Source of the DNA: Pseudisothecium myosuroides
Taxonomy: Eukaryota; Streptophyta; Bryopsida; Hypnales; Lembophyllaceae
Assembly: GCA_951799445.1 (NCBI GenBank)
Contig: OX637293.1
Location: forward strand, 8,618,001 to 8,682,000
Direction: 5' to 3'
Length of the DNA stretch: 64,000 nucleotides
Shown: one piece after another, positions 47,638 through 62,003 of the stretch
Numbering within the stretch: position 1 is the stretch's first letter
Layout of the letters: each line of letters opens with the position of its first letter
Program-made: the position numbers and the translations under genes
Notes under the pieces: generated by a model
Told to the model about the DNA's origin: nothing
What the model saw: the letters and a program-made list of their open reading frames with translations, nothing else
Databases searched by the model: none

Positions 47638-49923
47638 CCTAGTATTGAAATTGTGAAAGAAAAAAATGCAATGTCAGTGCAATAACTGTGCATGGACATG
47701 ATGTTGGGTTATTATTGCACTAACTGTATAAATAAGCACTAATGTTGAAGGAAGTCAGTTGCCCATCACTAAACCATTGAAGTCATACATATTTTCTCAT
47801 GCATAGTTATTGTGCAACTTTAGCACTTCAAATTCAAATATGAATGATATGCCTAAACTGCATGGTATAAATGAATTTCAATATTGTGTTGTAACAATAT
47901 TTCCAAATGAATGAATGTAACATGAAAGCAATGCTCGACAATAATTGTACAATTACTATTGACAATTTGTTGTGATGGAGTAAAAGTTATGCCATCCAAA
48001 GCAAAAAATAAGCAAAGGTGGGCATAAAAAAACTAAAATAACTTGAAATTATTAAATTTTTCTTTCTTTCTTATAAATTATATTTTTGTCTATGTAAGAA
48101 GATTTGATTCATTTCATTTGGATAAGTGATGTGAAAATTATAGAGAATCTTGTTTTGATGGCATTTCTAACAAATTCTTGAGAAAAAAATGTATTGGCTC
48201 CACTTCTAAACTCAGTTGTTACAATTTTTCAAAAAGAATTTAAGCTTCACATGGTTTAATTCACTTGCTAGAACAATCTCACCGCTCAAATTAGTGTATT
48301 TCAATTTGGTCTTAGAGCTATTAAAATTTTATTTTTTTCCTCTATCTTGCACTTATTTTGACCTAATAATATTTCAAAGAAAGATTTTTTTTAAATTTTT
48401 TTTCTGAAAGCCTCAATTCAATTCTTCAACATAAAATATTCAAATTTATAACCTCTAATACAAAAAATTTAAGTTTAGAAGATTTAAAGCCTTATAATCT
48501 AGTCAAATTAGGTACAAAAAAACTTGTTTTCTTTATTTTAAATACTTATATCTTGTAATCTATATGGTCAATGTTTTTGAAATTTCTTCCAAACAATTTT
48601 CATATTAGTCTAGTGCAAGATCATATGGTTGGATATCCAAATTAAAAAAAGGTCCTTGGGATTTTAGGGATTAATAATATTATAATACTATCCACAACTT
48701 ATGTAGGTGTGATGAATTTTCATATGAGGTTTTGTGTCTATGGATTCATTTATATTATGATCCTTTGAATACTCTCAAAATATTTGAAGAACTATTTTGG
48801 CAATATTTAATTCTAAATACGAGCATTAATCGGTAGAGGATTGTGGGGCATTATTTTTGGCTTTTAACAATTTTGAGCATGCAATTACAATACCAATTTT
48901 TTAATGCTACGGTTGGAATTTCTTCACAGATATATACAAGACAAACTTCATAGGATTACAAGTAGCAGTTATAAAGTTTTGTCTAATTTAGTCATTTTTT
49001 TTATATACCAACAATTGGCAACAAGAAAATATTTTTATATTTGATTTAGTTTTTTCATGGATGTATTTCATTGTACAAATCCTCAACTATATATTAGTAT
49101 AGGTCATCACCTTTCACATACTCTAATACAATATATACATGTAAGTGGATTGTTTTTGAAAGGTGGACTATGCATTTGCAAAGTTTTGTGTGTTTTCCCC
49201 AAAGTATTAGCATAAATATCTTACAAAAATACTTCAAAATACTCATCCCTAAAGCAAAGCTAAAATCTTCATCTATATTTATTTTTTTATGAATCCAACT
49301 ACAGCTTCAACTTGTTCATCTTTCCTAAAATTTTAGAGTGAATATTTCTACCAACTGCAAGCTCAATGTGCCTAAACTTCACAAGGTGGGCTTTTTTAAC
49401 CCTTCACTATGTTTTGTCTTTCAATATTTAAAAAAAAAGCACATGTCTTGTAACTTGTGTATTTTTTTCAATACATTGGAAAATAGGTTGAAATATGTGG
49501 AAACAAAATAAACCAAAGAAAATTTAATATTCATCTTTAAAATAATTATAAAGTGGAAGGTGGTGTATTGGTGTTGAATGAAAGAAAAAAACTAAACCGG
49601 TATCAATTTTTAAGAAATTGAAAATTTTTAATTCCAAAGGTGAGAGTGTTCTAATAAAACAATTGGTAGCCATTATTTATTTATTTTATTTGAAAATTTT
49701 CAAAATTAAATGCAAATGAGTTTATACTCCCTTTGTTTGGAAATAGTGTATCCATTTTTAATAGTAACTGCATTGAGAATGGATATACAGAGGTAATATG
49801 TTTCCCAAGCAGAGGTAGTATGTTTTTTTTACTTTCATTGCCTCCAAAAGAAAACTCTTTATGACTTTCACCTAATTTTTTGGAATTGGATGGATCAAAT
49901 GTTTTGAGTAGGTATCATTCTAT
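47638..49923. other. AT-rich intergenic DNA
   Basis: Very AT-rich, with many homopolymer runs and no open frame worth reporting. Nothing else seen. Confidence 0.55.
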
Positions 49924-50659
49924 GGGTGAATGCAAGAAACACTTGCTGATTTTGTTGCGTTTTTACAGTATTCATGATTTTTCTTCTGGAGTACTATAAA
50001 ATTAGAAAAATAATTTTTTTTTTAAAATAAAAAAATATGGCTAACGTATACACCTCTAAGATGATGGTAACCACCCAAGGAAATGCATAGGAAATTTCTT
50101 TAAGCTAGAGAACTAGAAAAATGCCAAATCTCAAGAAAATGGATATTTTGATCTATAAATTAGTTAAAAATAGGAAACAAAATTAAATATATAAAATAAA
50201 AATTGTTCATTTGTAACAACTCTATGGAGAGGGTCATTCACACAAAAAAAACTCCAAAATAATATTTTATATATTTCAAAATGTAAGCAGAAAGAAGCGC
50301 ACTTTGTGGACTTCTACACCACATACAATTAATTATTTTTAGAATTCCTTCCTTGCATAGCTACAAGTCTATTAGAAGACCATGCCCTCCAAATTTTGGC
50401 TCCAAATTCATTTTTCTGGGCACTAAATAGTACTAAAAAACTTTGAATTGGCAAGTGTGACATGTAATTGGGGGCTATTTTTGGATAGTAAACTATTTTT
50501 GAAAATCACAAAAAAATTAGGTAACGTGTATAATAGTTATGAGTACCTTACCTATAAATCTTGAGCCATTTGGAGCCAGAGCGCAAAAGTTATGGCCAAA
50601 AAACTATTCAAAATGCAAGGTGTGATGCAAAATAGTACAGGTGTTTCTTACATTCACCC
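49924..50659. mobile_element. 736 bp element with inverted ends, 4 bp target duplication
   Basis: The left end is GGGTGAATGCAAGAAACACT and the right end read inward is GGGTGAATGTAAGAAACACC. CTAT flanks both sides (49920-49923 and 50660-50663). The interior matches, in reverse, the left third of the larger foldback at 60622-62608. No coding capacity. Confidence 0.8.
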
Positions 50660-52175
50660 CTATGCAATCCAAAATAAATAATAAATGATTTTTTAGAATA
50701 GATTTTAAGTTATCCATTTTGATATTGAAACTTAAAAAAAAACTTTTAGCTTTTGCAATATCTTTTGGAATTGGAATGATATGCAACAAAACTTCACCTA
50801 TAAATTAGGATGAGTTAGCATTCATCCTAAACTCTCAAGGTCTCACGCAAAAAATTCCCAAATTATGAATTCAATAGAGCTTGATCAAAGTCTGATCTCA
50901 AAGAACCCAAAGTAGACTCTTTAATCTTTCAGGGATTAAATACATTTTACTTCAAAGAGAAACTAAAACTATATGATGTTATGTTTGGATTTAAAAAAAT
51001 AAGGTAATTACACCTAAAATCGACCAGTTAAGCAATTCAGCATGGTTTCCATTATTAAATCGACAAACTTTTTGTATGTTCTTGTTGGTAATCAAAAGGA
51101 GATTTTGGATTCTCTTAGAATGCATTTTTGGGACACTGTATGAATAAACTATGAACATTCAAAGTACTAAAAGAGCTGAAAATATTCAAAGGTTCTAAAA
51201 TCAACTTTAAACTTTCATGAATAGTGGGAGTATATTTTAGGCAAGAATTTGTAGGAGTTAGTTTTAGAAAGGGGACGAAATTAGGTGTAGCCAGTTACCT
51301 TAACCTCTAAAGGTCAGAGACTATGTTTTCACCAAAACCGTTCCAAAATTGTCATTTCTAATACAAGTACCAAATTTTAGAAAAAAATAGTTTTGGAAAA
51401 ATATAACCATAGGATCTTGTAGTACACTAGTTTGAGAAGTTGTGGAAAAAATTTCAGAAATTTCCACCATGTGGACTGCAAGATAATAGCGTTTGAATTG
51501 ACAAATATCATTTTTTTGTCCGTGCGGAAATCCAGGCAACTGCACTTCACAAGGTCACATTTGTATGAAAAAATGGCCAAAATGGTGGTTACCCTTCGGA
51601 TTCATTCTTCAAGGCAAGTTGGCTACATGCTCTCGTATATGCTTGAAAATTTTCAAATCATTTGGAATTGTACAACATACGGGAAAAAATAGTAAGTAGA
51701 AAGAGATAGAGAATGATTAAAAACACTAAATTGTTAAGAATTTAGATATGGAATTGAAAAATGCCAATCCCAACAGTTGTCATGTTGTAATAAACAATCT
51801 ACATCCAAAGTTTTTATGTTCTTTCAAAATATTAAAAATTGAGTTAAATAAAGGACTTCAAAGTTTATTTTAGAGTAGAAATTCCATAACTACCCTCAAA
51901 CTAAGACTCCTTATAACTTTTGACTCATTGATTGAAATGGAATGATTCAAAGCTTCCCTCGAAAAAAAAGTGATTTTTAAAGAATTTTTTTGAGCTATTT
52001 TAGCTTCTTACTTGAGGTAATTATATTGAGGTTGAAAATGTATCATTACCTCATAATTCTAAAATTTTACTGTATTTAAAATAGTGCAAGCTTGTACAAG
52101 TTTCCATAGTCGTTTTTATTTTTTATTATTACCATCTCTTTGAACTAATATTCATTGCACCGTCAGGCACTAAGT
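50660..52175. other. AT-rich DNA with a foldback relic
   Basis: About 51884-52003 matches one arm of the inverted repeat at 62004-62385 (shared CATAACTTTTGACTNATT-like and GGAATGATTCAAAGCTTCCC phrases). The rest shows nothing recognisable. Confidence 0.55.
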
Positions 52176-52492
52176 TAAGGTAGGAGGTTCTGAAATCACA
52201 CAAGCTCAATAATTGCCCACCCTACTCAAATGTAAATTGCTTATACACGTTGCTTTTTCATAGGAACAATGTACATTTTAGGAGGTGGGCGATTTTTGAG
52301 TCCTATGTCAATTCAACTTCAAAATTTCATAACTAATTCTAGAAAGTTCCAAAAAATATGAAACGACTTGGGTTAGGTGCCAATTCCTCTTGTCTTTCAA
52401 AAAAAATTTACTGAAAAATATTTCAAGATGTTTCACCTCCCCAAAATTCAGTTTTAGCTCTTAAATGAGCGATTTATGGACCTCCTACCTTA
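52176..52492. mobile_element. 317 bp TA-flanked MITE
   Basis: Ends TAAGGTAGGAGGT and ACCTCCTACCTTA are inverted. The outer TA may be the target duplication, as in Tc1/mariner relatives. The interior is AT-rich. Confidence 0.65.
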
Positions 52493-52600
52493 GAACGATA
52501 AATCAAAGTACCTGAATAATGAGCAAACAAAGAATTAACTCTTATCGTATGACAAATGACTCCAAAACAATTAAACTTCTAAAAAATACCACTACTAAGC

Positions 52601-52984
52601 TAAGGTAGAAGCAATAGTAATAGATCACGCCCAGTCCCCAACCTATAGAGTGCGCTATTTCTAGCCAAGGCATTGGAATGTGTTTTTTTTTGTCCTTTTC
52701 AAGGTAGGGGCTAATAATGTCATGACACATGCCCCCAAGGTAGTGAGCAAGAAAGTAGTTTGGCTATGATCGTAATTGAAAGACTCTAGACATTGGCTAC
52801 TAGTCAAGAGTACTTTTTGGCTCCCAAAATTCACAATAATTTCAATTTTGGGAATAAAATTCTGAAAATTTTGCTATCCCCATATTTCTTATCTTCCTAC
52901 ATGGGAAAAATTTCCGTCACCTCATACAGCGTACAATCTGCTCCAAAATTGCTTAAATGATCGGTTACTGGTGCTTCTACCTTA
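52601..52984. mobile_element. 384 bp TA-flanked MITE, related ends
   Basis: The left end TAAGGTAGAAGCAATAGTAA and the complement of the right end TAAGGTAGAAGCACCAGTAA match over about 28 bp. The first nine bases equal those of the MITE at 52176, so the two are of one family. Confidence 0.75.
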
Positions 52985-55900
52985 ATAAAGAAACCTTTCA
53001 AAACTTTCAGGGGGAAGAAAATTAAAGAAAAAGAAAAGCTGAGTGAGTTCAGTTGCGGCTTATGTGCCGGGGATCATTACTACCAAACATAGGTGCCGGC
53101 AGCCCTACGCTCCACGGCCCTCCAATGGCAGTCCTTCTTGCTACACGAACATGCTTGTCAGAGCTCAGTTCGCCGTGATTGCCTGAGCTCTCATTTTCTT
53201 CCTTGTGGTGGTTGCGAATCGATTTCTTAGTCAGGATTTTAATTACTGCGTGTGAGAACCAAGTTTTTTTAATGAATTTCCTATTGTTTTTTTCTTTTGG
53301 AATTTGATGTTTTCTTCAATATTTGAGATCTTAATTACTTTTTTATTTTTTTATTTATTTTTCTTTCTTGAACCACTTTTGTTTTTTCGTTTCAAGATTT
53401 TTGTCGCAGTCGGTCGGTCCGTCTTCTTGAAATTTTGCTGTGCTTCGTTTTGCTTCTTGGTTAAAAGATTTTTTTGTCACGGTAGAATTCTTCAGATTTT
53501 GATTTGTTTTCTATTGCTTCGAGGAAGAGCATCTGAGGCTTGTCGGACAAGCTTTTTGTTAAAGTTCTGTCATGTACTCATGTCCTATTCGTGCGCTCCT
53601 CAACAGTGGCGTGGAGTTCGCTTCAATTCTGTCAGTCAGGATCGGTTCTTTCCTAAGAAGCGCGGGTGACGGATCTCTGGCGTGCATTACCGGAAGCTGC
53701 GGGGGAGGAGGAGGAAGAGGTAAAGATACACGTACTTCTCTCGGCGTTCAACTTAATATCCTTTGATTCGTCAGGTGTGTTTCACATTACAAAACACCGC
53801 CACGTTCTTGCGGACGGACTGTTCAGCGACGCGGTTGCACTTCACTTCAAGGGAAGAAGAGTACGTAGTGCGTTGCTGTTTCATCGAACTCACAATAAGT
53901 AGTCTTGTGCTTAGACTTTGTACATTGATACTTGCACATCGAAACTGATTGAAGCACTGAGACGACTTGTAGGGAATTTGACAGCTCTTTGTGGTCGTTT
54001 GCGATCAATGCTTCTACATCCAGATCACAAACCGGTCTCGCGAGCATTCATTCTGCGTTCTTGCAGGTCCTTGTTTTGTTCTTGTTACAAATGGCAAGTT
54101 GCAGACGAAATTTTGTATGGTTGCCATAAATCATGTTTTGCCATTGCTTTAATGCTGCGCAGTTCTTGGAGGCGACGATGAAGAAATCCTAAGTTTCTAT
54201 CTAGTCTGCAATTTATTAAAAGACTCTGCGTCGCATTCGTCGAATGTGCCAGTCCCGAGATTCAACTGTGCCGAGAGTCAGTGTAACGCAAGGTTTTACA
54301 TGAGAATAGGCAGCCTAGCGTCGGGGCCTTTGCAAATGCTAAGTTAGGTCGTGATGTTGATGACCTGCAAGCTGGTGTTCATGAATAGCAGTGCTGCTGG
54401 TATGCTTTTGGCATATTGCTTTGTTTGTCGCTGCAGTCGTGCTACGCTCGCAACCCGGCTCGCAACACCTTGTGAGCAGCATATGACATTACACCTCACA
54501 GAGCAAGACAATCGAAGTGTGCTCATATTATCCAGGGGCAAATTTGTTTTTCAACCTAGGGTTTCAATATTTAGACCGTAACCCGCAGTGTTCGTTTGTT
54601 TCAGGTCAGGACGACTTTCTCTTCTTGAGCTCGAGAGAGTGTATTTTTTTCACTGTACTCTTCCCGCCTTATCATGGTATACTGCTGTGATTGATGCTAC
54701 CTAAGTCAGTATATCACTTCAGCGCCTTTCACTTCGACCGAAAGTGATTATCGATCGAATGCACGGGCGAAACTTTAACTCAGGTGCTTAAGCCGAAACT
54801 CAATTCAAATTCCATACTCAATTCTAGCTACGGGCTGGCGTGATGTGATGCATGTGATATGATGAATTTGTGATAGTTGATAGAGAATCGCTAACTTATT
54901 GTAGTTAGATCATGTAATCTTGGAGCACTACCTCTCATCTGCTGCAAATTAACGCAAGCTCTGATTCTGAATTCTCTGCCATGAAATTTTAAACTTAAGT
55001 GTACAATATTAGTCATCCTGCTTCACTCCTTGATCAAATATCATATACACAACGTATGTTTTCGTTCTTTTGTGTGCGCTGTCTTCGAGAAATCAATCCT
55101 CCCGAGCTTTATCCTTCCCGGCGATAGCTGCCTTTCTAATAGAAGTCATCTCAATCATGACATGTGTTTGATGATATAGCATGACTGCGTGAGGGACGTT
55201 GAGTTTTGAAGCTATGTAATAATCATTGGAAACCTAACTCCTATTCTTCAGTCTGGAATCATATATCGACTTTGAGATAGACGTCAAAGGAATATCATGG
55301 TTCCTATCGAGGAAAGGACTATGTTGCAGTCGGATTAATTATTTCTCCCAACGCATAAGGCCTCCAAGGTCTATGGTCCATGGAAGTTCCAAGAGGTACT
55401 AACGATGCTAAATCAATTCTTCTGCTGATTTCCTTCAAACGACTCAGCTTAATCATATTTTAGGGGTTGATTGAGTCAGTCCTCGAGGTATGACATAGTG
55501 CTACCGTTTTGGTGTAATTTAGAAGAAAGTTGTTAGATTTATTTCTAGCCCCTCTTCCTTCATGATGTACAATGACTGTAGAGAGTCTTATGGGGCTAAT
55601 ATGATGCAGTTAATCGCACTGGTTGAGCAGTTGAACTGTTGAAGTCTATCCAGATTTGGGTCTATGTGACGTGGTTTGATTGAATGTCTGTTTCTGGTTA
55701 TGTGAGGTCCCGTGTGAGGTAAATTACTGGAGATGTGAAGATATACTGTAGCGCTCGATCACTGCTTTCTTGGAATTCATTTTAACACTTTGGGAGTCGG
55801 GGGAGACTATGGGTCAGCCACTCGTGTTGTTCTGGGAATTCACTTGATCTGGATGCTTCGGACCTTCGATAAGTCAGGTAATGTTGAAACCGCGCAGCTG

Positions 55901-58124
55901 TTTGAAACCTCGTCTCAAGAATAGTTAACTCTGACAGGAAAGCGGTTACAGAAATTCAGAGAGGAAACGTAACTAAACTTCATTTCCATAGACGTCAACT
56001 TGGGAGTTCAAAATCTGTTAATTTGAATGCGGTCAGCTGTGTTGTTTTTTGACCTTTACACTGTCGGCACTGCCCACAGATTCCAATTTACCAGTTACCT
56101 GGACTTCGTGATGTCGCAGCGGATTATTAATAATTCTAGTAACGTTGGTTTGCGTGCACCGTGTCGTGACTAAGTGCAGACTAAGTCAAGAAGCTTCTAA
56201 TTAAGGGTTAGTTGATCAAATGATATGTCTGCGAGAACGTCTTCTTCTGTCAGTATACTGTAATCCTGGAAACTGAAGACGATTTCCTCGAGCAATTGAT
56301 GAAGTGCAACTCTCTCTCAGGAGCTTGCTCCAATGCTGTCTGCCCAATTTAAGCTTGAGTCCCTAAATCCCCGTGTTGTTTGGCCCTGCCCCTCTAGGGA
56401 TCGAAACCGCTGTAACTTTGCCAGAGAGAGATTAGCTTTTTTTGAAATTTAATTTAATTAATTACCTCTCCCGTCTCCAAGCGCGTCATTCTGCTGTAGC
56501 TGGGGTCTGCCCTATTGCTCAACTCTTTTACCGGCAAAAAACTTTGTTCCAATAAGCAAAGGTTGGGCTATCATTTAAAGAATAGGTTAGGAATTTCTCA
56601 TTGTTCTTGGTGTGCTAAGTGCTAACGGGTATTTTACCATCTCCTGAGATCAGAAGCAGACTAACAGAGCTTGATGCTAAACTAGTGACATTTAGCTTGA
56701 GATGATTCTGTTGATTTTTTGAGCGATTTTGAGTTCTGAAAGACCGAAGAGATAGAGTCGTAACAAGAATCTTCTGGAGATTTGATCAGATGTTCTGTTA
56801 ACATCAGTGAATTGGATCTCACTACCGATTAGTCGCGACTCATCATTTTTCTGCTTCCGGCAGCCGAAAGGATGAATGGGACCACGTGACTAGAACTCGA
56901 GGATCTGTAGAATTATTCCCGAGGGGTACCGAGGTCCGAATATTCCGGGTGTGGTCCGACTTTGATGCTAATGCACTGGAGCTTTCCTAGACCTTCCGCT
57001 AACCTACGAAGTACGGTCAGCCCTAGAAGTTTTGGAAAATACGTGACCCAGTTGGACGCTGACCCAATAGCAATTTCGCACATGCTTGTTTGCTTTTTGT
57101 CTGCCATCTTACCGGAGCCTGTACTGTAGATGATTCCGTCACTTCCGTCAGTACAGTTTTTATAATCATTTGTTCTGATTTCTTGCAATGAGGGGCTGCG
57201 GACAACTTACTTGTCACATGCTGGAATGTCGAATAATCGGTATTGAATTCTGTAGCCCTTACAGCCTGGGATGCTGACACCAGCGACTTGCTAAACCCGA
57301 GGGGTTCGATCTTCCAATAAGGCATACAGTGGATTGACGCGGTCTAGGGGCACGGCCATGTGCTCATCTTGTCGCTACTTCGGAATATACATTTACAAGT
57401 TGATCGAGATATATCAAGCACGTAACCTTTTTGCTATTCCTTTGTCAAGGAATGCCTTTCGCTAGTACACTACGGGTAGTTCCTAATTGCAGGGAGCAGA
57501 GTGTGTAGGTGCGTCCACTTATATCAAATTTTGTTCGGCCATATATTTTTCGAGTACTTCACGTACTGTCTTTGCCCGGCCGTTGACTTGCAAACCTCGA
57601 CTATCATTGAAGTTGTGGAGTTATGAGTTTCGTTTTCGTGTAGAGGGCGATCTTGCGCCAAGTACGTTCAGGTGCTGCGTCGCTTCATTTCCGATCAGCT
57701 TCTTTCCAGAAAATAAGTGTTTGTTTAGATGTGACCGGCGGTTACAACCTAACTGTTTGCATTACGGCGACATTTATCTTATATAACTTGTAGAAAGACT
57801 ATACCAGTTACACGTGAGGTCTTTGACTCTCTTGGGGTTTCCTTTGTTGCTATTTGTCCAAACTCCGCGCTTCCTTTTGATACTGATTATTACTGAAACG
57901 AGAAAGGTACTGGCAGACGTACTGCGACTCATAGTTCTGGATTTTTGACGGTGTCAGGTCAACTGCAGCAGAAGGCCAGTCCATCTTCCTCGTCTTGCGG
58001 TTGTCCAGCGGAGTACCTGTAAACTGGGCCAGTGCGTGATCCATAGGGCCGCATCGTCTAAGGCACGGGATGCAGTGTCAGCACTTGAGAAACAGATACA
58101 GCATTCGGATCCTTACCTACTAAT
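52985..58124. other. Probable promoter and leader region of the bHLH gene
   Basis: GC rises from about 53.0 kb and repeats become rare, unlike the DNA to the left. Several possible leader exons with GT donors can be imagined (for example a GC-rich segment near 53570-53720 ending at GGTAAAG), but none can be proved. I see no gene of another family here. Confidence 0.45.
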
Positions 58125-60597
58125 ATGGCTCAAATTTCTCCAAACTTTAGCACATGGAGATCCTCGTCAGATGCGAACTTGTGTGACAAATTTAATGATT
58201 GTAGCAGCATGCGGGACTCTGCTTTGTCAATGGATTTGGATCATTCAGCCTGGCTGCAGCTGGAACAAGTCACTGCACTTCACTATCCAACACGAATCCA
58301 ATTTCAACGTCAGGACCTGCTTGGGTCCGTTGATTCGCGATATGACAGTGGAAAAGTTCTGAAGTTTCAGTCTGCTTACGATGAACTTTCCAATGACCTT
58401 CCAAGCAGATCTCTAGAAGTGTCGCCTTTAGACTCTTCTGTGATTACCGGAAGTAGAATTCCCAATCGTACCAGGTCTCATACAGAAGAAGTATTCCCAG
58501 AACTCGATCATCATCAAGTGGAGGTACCAGCTCGAAAGATCAAGACGGGTAGAAGGCGGCGAATGTCAGATGGTACTCCCGATGGCTGGGTGGCGTCCAA
58601 GAACCTTATATCAGAACGGAAGAGGAGAGAAAAATTACAGAAAGGTCTTATTGCTCTGCGTGAATTGGTCCCCATGTTCACCATGAAGGTTAGTTCAATT
58701 ATACTTCTGAGTGGGATACAAGTGTTTTCTTTCTTTGCAAATAAATGAATAGTGGGCAGAATTTTGGAGTCAAGTTGCAACCGTGTCCGTAGTCTCATTA
58801 TTTTGAGCACACAGTTCTTGGTCCTCGTATTTGTAGTATGATAGTGTTCCTGATCGATTCACAGCAAGGAGATGTTCCATAATTAGAGCTTCGGCTCTCA
58901 TTGACGTTTACAATGTGGCGCTGGTGACGAATCTCGATTGATAACGTCTCCGCTCAACGGGAAATTAGTTTGGGATTTGTACAGGCAGGAATCGAATTCC
59001 AAGTCATAGGCCCACAATAATCAGTTAATCCGGGCAGTTAATACATGTCAATTTGCCTGCCTCTAGCTACTGACACGCTTTGCCTATTAATTAGACGCTC
59101 TTGCTTGTCGATTTCTGAGCTAATTATTCGTTCAGTTACACACCATTAGCTACCTTAGGCATTACCTTAGGAAACTGAGGGTCACTCTATCAGGAGCTTG
59201 GCTTATGTATGGAAGAATGCCTCAGAATTCACAGGTACTCTTAAATGGATTGGTTTTGAGTAATCATGGGTGCTGGTTTCTGGCAGATGGACAAAGTATC
59301 AATTCTTGTAGACGCGATCAATTACTTGCAAGAACTCAAGAGGACAGTAGAGATGCTAGAGACTGAAGATATCAAGGATGAGGACCTGTGCACTGACCGA
59401 CAAGATGCAGAAGTGGCCAATAATTCCTTTAATGACTTGGAAACAAGTGATGCGGAGAACGAAGGTGATCAGCGGAAGAACTCATCACCGGACGGCTCTT
59501 TTTATTCAGAGGTCTCTGATGAGGTGGACCGCTGTGATCATGAGACGAGCCCTTCAATTCGAGATTGGAATTCAAACCAGGTAAGTCCATTGTGAAATAT
59601 GTAGCTTAGATTTTTGATAGACCTGAAATTAAACATATGTTGTCGGATTGTTTTGAAGAGCGGCAATGATGTGTGCATACTGGGTATGCATAAAGGGATT
59701 GCGGTACCCATTTTACCAGTGGATCCTCTTAGCAACATTTATTAACTGAATTCTTTCAACAATAATCCGTTGCAATTGATTCATCTTCTTCAGATCATCC
59801 ATACTATAAATCTAACATGTAAGGGCTTTATCAGTCCCTATTCCCTATAGAAAACCAATTAAGTTGTCCACATTCTTATGATTACTATGAGATTCCTGAA
59901 TGTATTACGACAGTAAGTCAAGTCAAATTGCAACATGTGAACTATAGGTAGGTCAGGACGTTTAGATTGATAACCATGCTATTCAGCATTGAAGGCGTGA
60001 GGCTGGATTGGGAATTTGCTGTGCTTTCATTTGGGTTCAAACGAGGACCTCATCATGCATGTACTGAAGTACCTCGCCTACGGACTGCCTCTCCTATTTC
60101 TTGTGTTCATTGTAACTTATGGTATACATTCTGTGCAGATCCAGTTGGACGTCACCAAATTGGATCATGGGCTGTATAAATTGGATCTCATCTTCTTGCA
60201 TCAATCTGGTGTTCTTGTGCAAATCAGCCAAGCTATTGAGTCCTTCGTGATTGAGATTGTCCACACCAACATTGTAGTCATCTCCTCTACTAAGGTTATT
60301 TGCACTTACGTTGTCAAGGTAATCTCCACATTCGGCTGGATGTCGATTACGCAAATGAATTGATTAATTTAGTGATGTAATAGTACGTGTTCTGATTATT
60401 TAGTATCTGAGTGTTGCTGCATTTGTTTGATATTATTTGAAGAGTTAATTCATTCTCACTGCCGTACGTGCTGCATGCTTTGACAGATGAGCAGCTGGAA
60501 TGACATGACATTAGAAGATGTAAAGGCTGACAGCATAAAATTGTTAGGAAGCTCTGGATTGCAGTTTTCAAAGAGTGCTGCGAAGGGCAATGTCTAA
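58125..60597 (+). CDS. bHLH transcription factor with ACT-like C-terminus
   Basis: Four exons join in phase 0: 58125-58688, 59287-59580, 60139-60318 and 60487-60597, giving 382 residues and a TAA stop. All introns are GT-AG. The basic helix-loop-helix spans residues about 160-220. KNLISERKRREKL (basic region with the Glu-Arg-x-x-Arg contacts) leads helix 1 to LRELVP, exon 2 continues MDKVSILVDAINYLQELK as helix 2, and the exon 1/2 junction falls in the loop. Exon 3 encodes an ACT-like fold (LDVTKLDHGLYKLDLIF, then SGVLVQISQAIESF and VHTNIVVIS), typical of plant bHLHs of the AMS/DYT1/ICE type. The region between is acidic and Ser-rich. It should act in the nucleus as a DNA-binding dimer; the exact orthologue is not clear. 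ATG at 58125 is the first in-frame start seen, but upstream leader exons cannot be excluded. Confidence 0.88.
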
Positions 60598-61644
60598 GCA
60601 ATTGATCATAAGCAAGCTTATGGGTGATTGCAAGAAACGCTTGTATTATTTGATGTCACATGTCATAGGTTGATTCTGTTTTTTTGCCATAATTTTTGCA
60701 TTCTTGCTCTAAATGACTCAAAATTGATAAACAAGGTATTACACATGATTATTATACACTTTGTCTAATTTTTTGAAACTTTTAAAGTGTTTTACTATCT
60801 AAAAGTAGCCCACAATTTTATATCATAGTACTCAATTTTGGGTTTTTTTGAGCAAAGTAGTACCTAAAGAAACAAATTTGGAGTTGAAATTTGGAGGAGG
60901 TGGTCTTCCAGTAGACTTGTAGCTATTGTCCAAAGGAATTCCAAAAATAATTATTTATGTGGTGTGGAAGTTCACAAAATGTGCTTCATTCAGCTAGCAA
61001 AGTATGTAAAATATTATTTTGGTGGTTCTTTAGGTTAATGACCATCTTTAAAGAGTTGTTACACTTGATGGACAATTTTTATTTTGTTTGTTAATTTTTT
61101 TTCTATTTTTAATGAATTAAAACATCAAAGTATCTATATGGGCAATTTCATTAAAATAACGATATTATTTTAAAATGGCATGAAAACAATTTAGAGCGGC
61201 CATTCTAAAACTATACCGGTCCTGGATGGTGAAAATGGCACACCGACAAAGTGGCACTTGAAATACCACTATTTTAATGAAATTGTCCATCTATTTTAAT
61301 AAGATTTGACACTTTGTAGTTCTCCTACTTAGCGAATTTTCCTATCCTTTTGCTTTGGTGGTTATTTTCATCTTTAAGATGTACATATTAGCCATATTTT
61401 AAGAAGATATATAATTTTTTTTTCTAATTTTAAAGTACTCTAGAAAAAATCATGAATATTGTTAACCCCTAAATGTAAAAATTGTATTTTTTGGCAACAT
61501 AGTGATTTGGGGCAGCTCACTACAAGTGGAGTTTTTATTTTTTTTCTTTGAAAATTTCACACAATATGTTCCCAAGGAGTAGCTTTAAGGCCCAACAATT
61601 TTCATAATTTTTGTCTTCATGGTTAAAAAGTTATTACATGATAT

Positions 61645-62001
61645 CATCACAAAGTTTAGACCCTATGATTTGGCAGCAATTATTGTGCGGTTATCGTTGT
61701 TTCATGGGTTCGTACCATAATCGCACTGACTCAGTGTATTTTTACGCATTGAATCAGTGCAAAAACAATGAATATCAATAGCGTACGGTTTATGTACTTT
61801 AACTATACAATTGTTGTGTCAAAACTGCACAGTAATCATATAATTAAAGTACATAAACCGTACGCTATTGATATTCATTGTTTTCGCACTGATTCAGTGC
61901 GTAAAAATACACTGAGTTAGTGCAATTATGGTACAAACCCATGAAACAACGATAACCGCACGATAATTGTTGCTAAATCGTAGGGTCTAAACTTTGTGAT
62001 G
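61645..62001. repeat. Inner inverted repeat 1 (arms about 162 bp)
   Basis: CATCACAAAGTTTAGACCCT faces its complement ending at 62001. The arms agree almost base for base into ATAGCGTACGGTTTATGTAC, with a loop of about 32 bp. The high identity suggests a young insertion or gene conversion. Confidence 0.9.
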
Positions 62002-62003
62002 AT

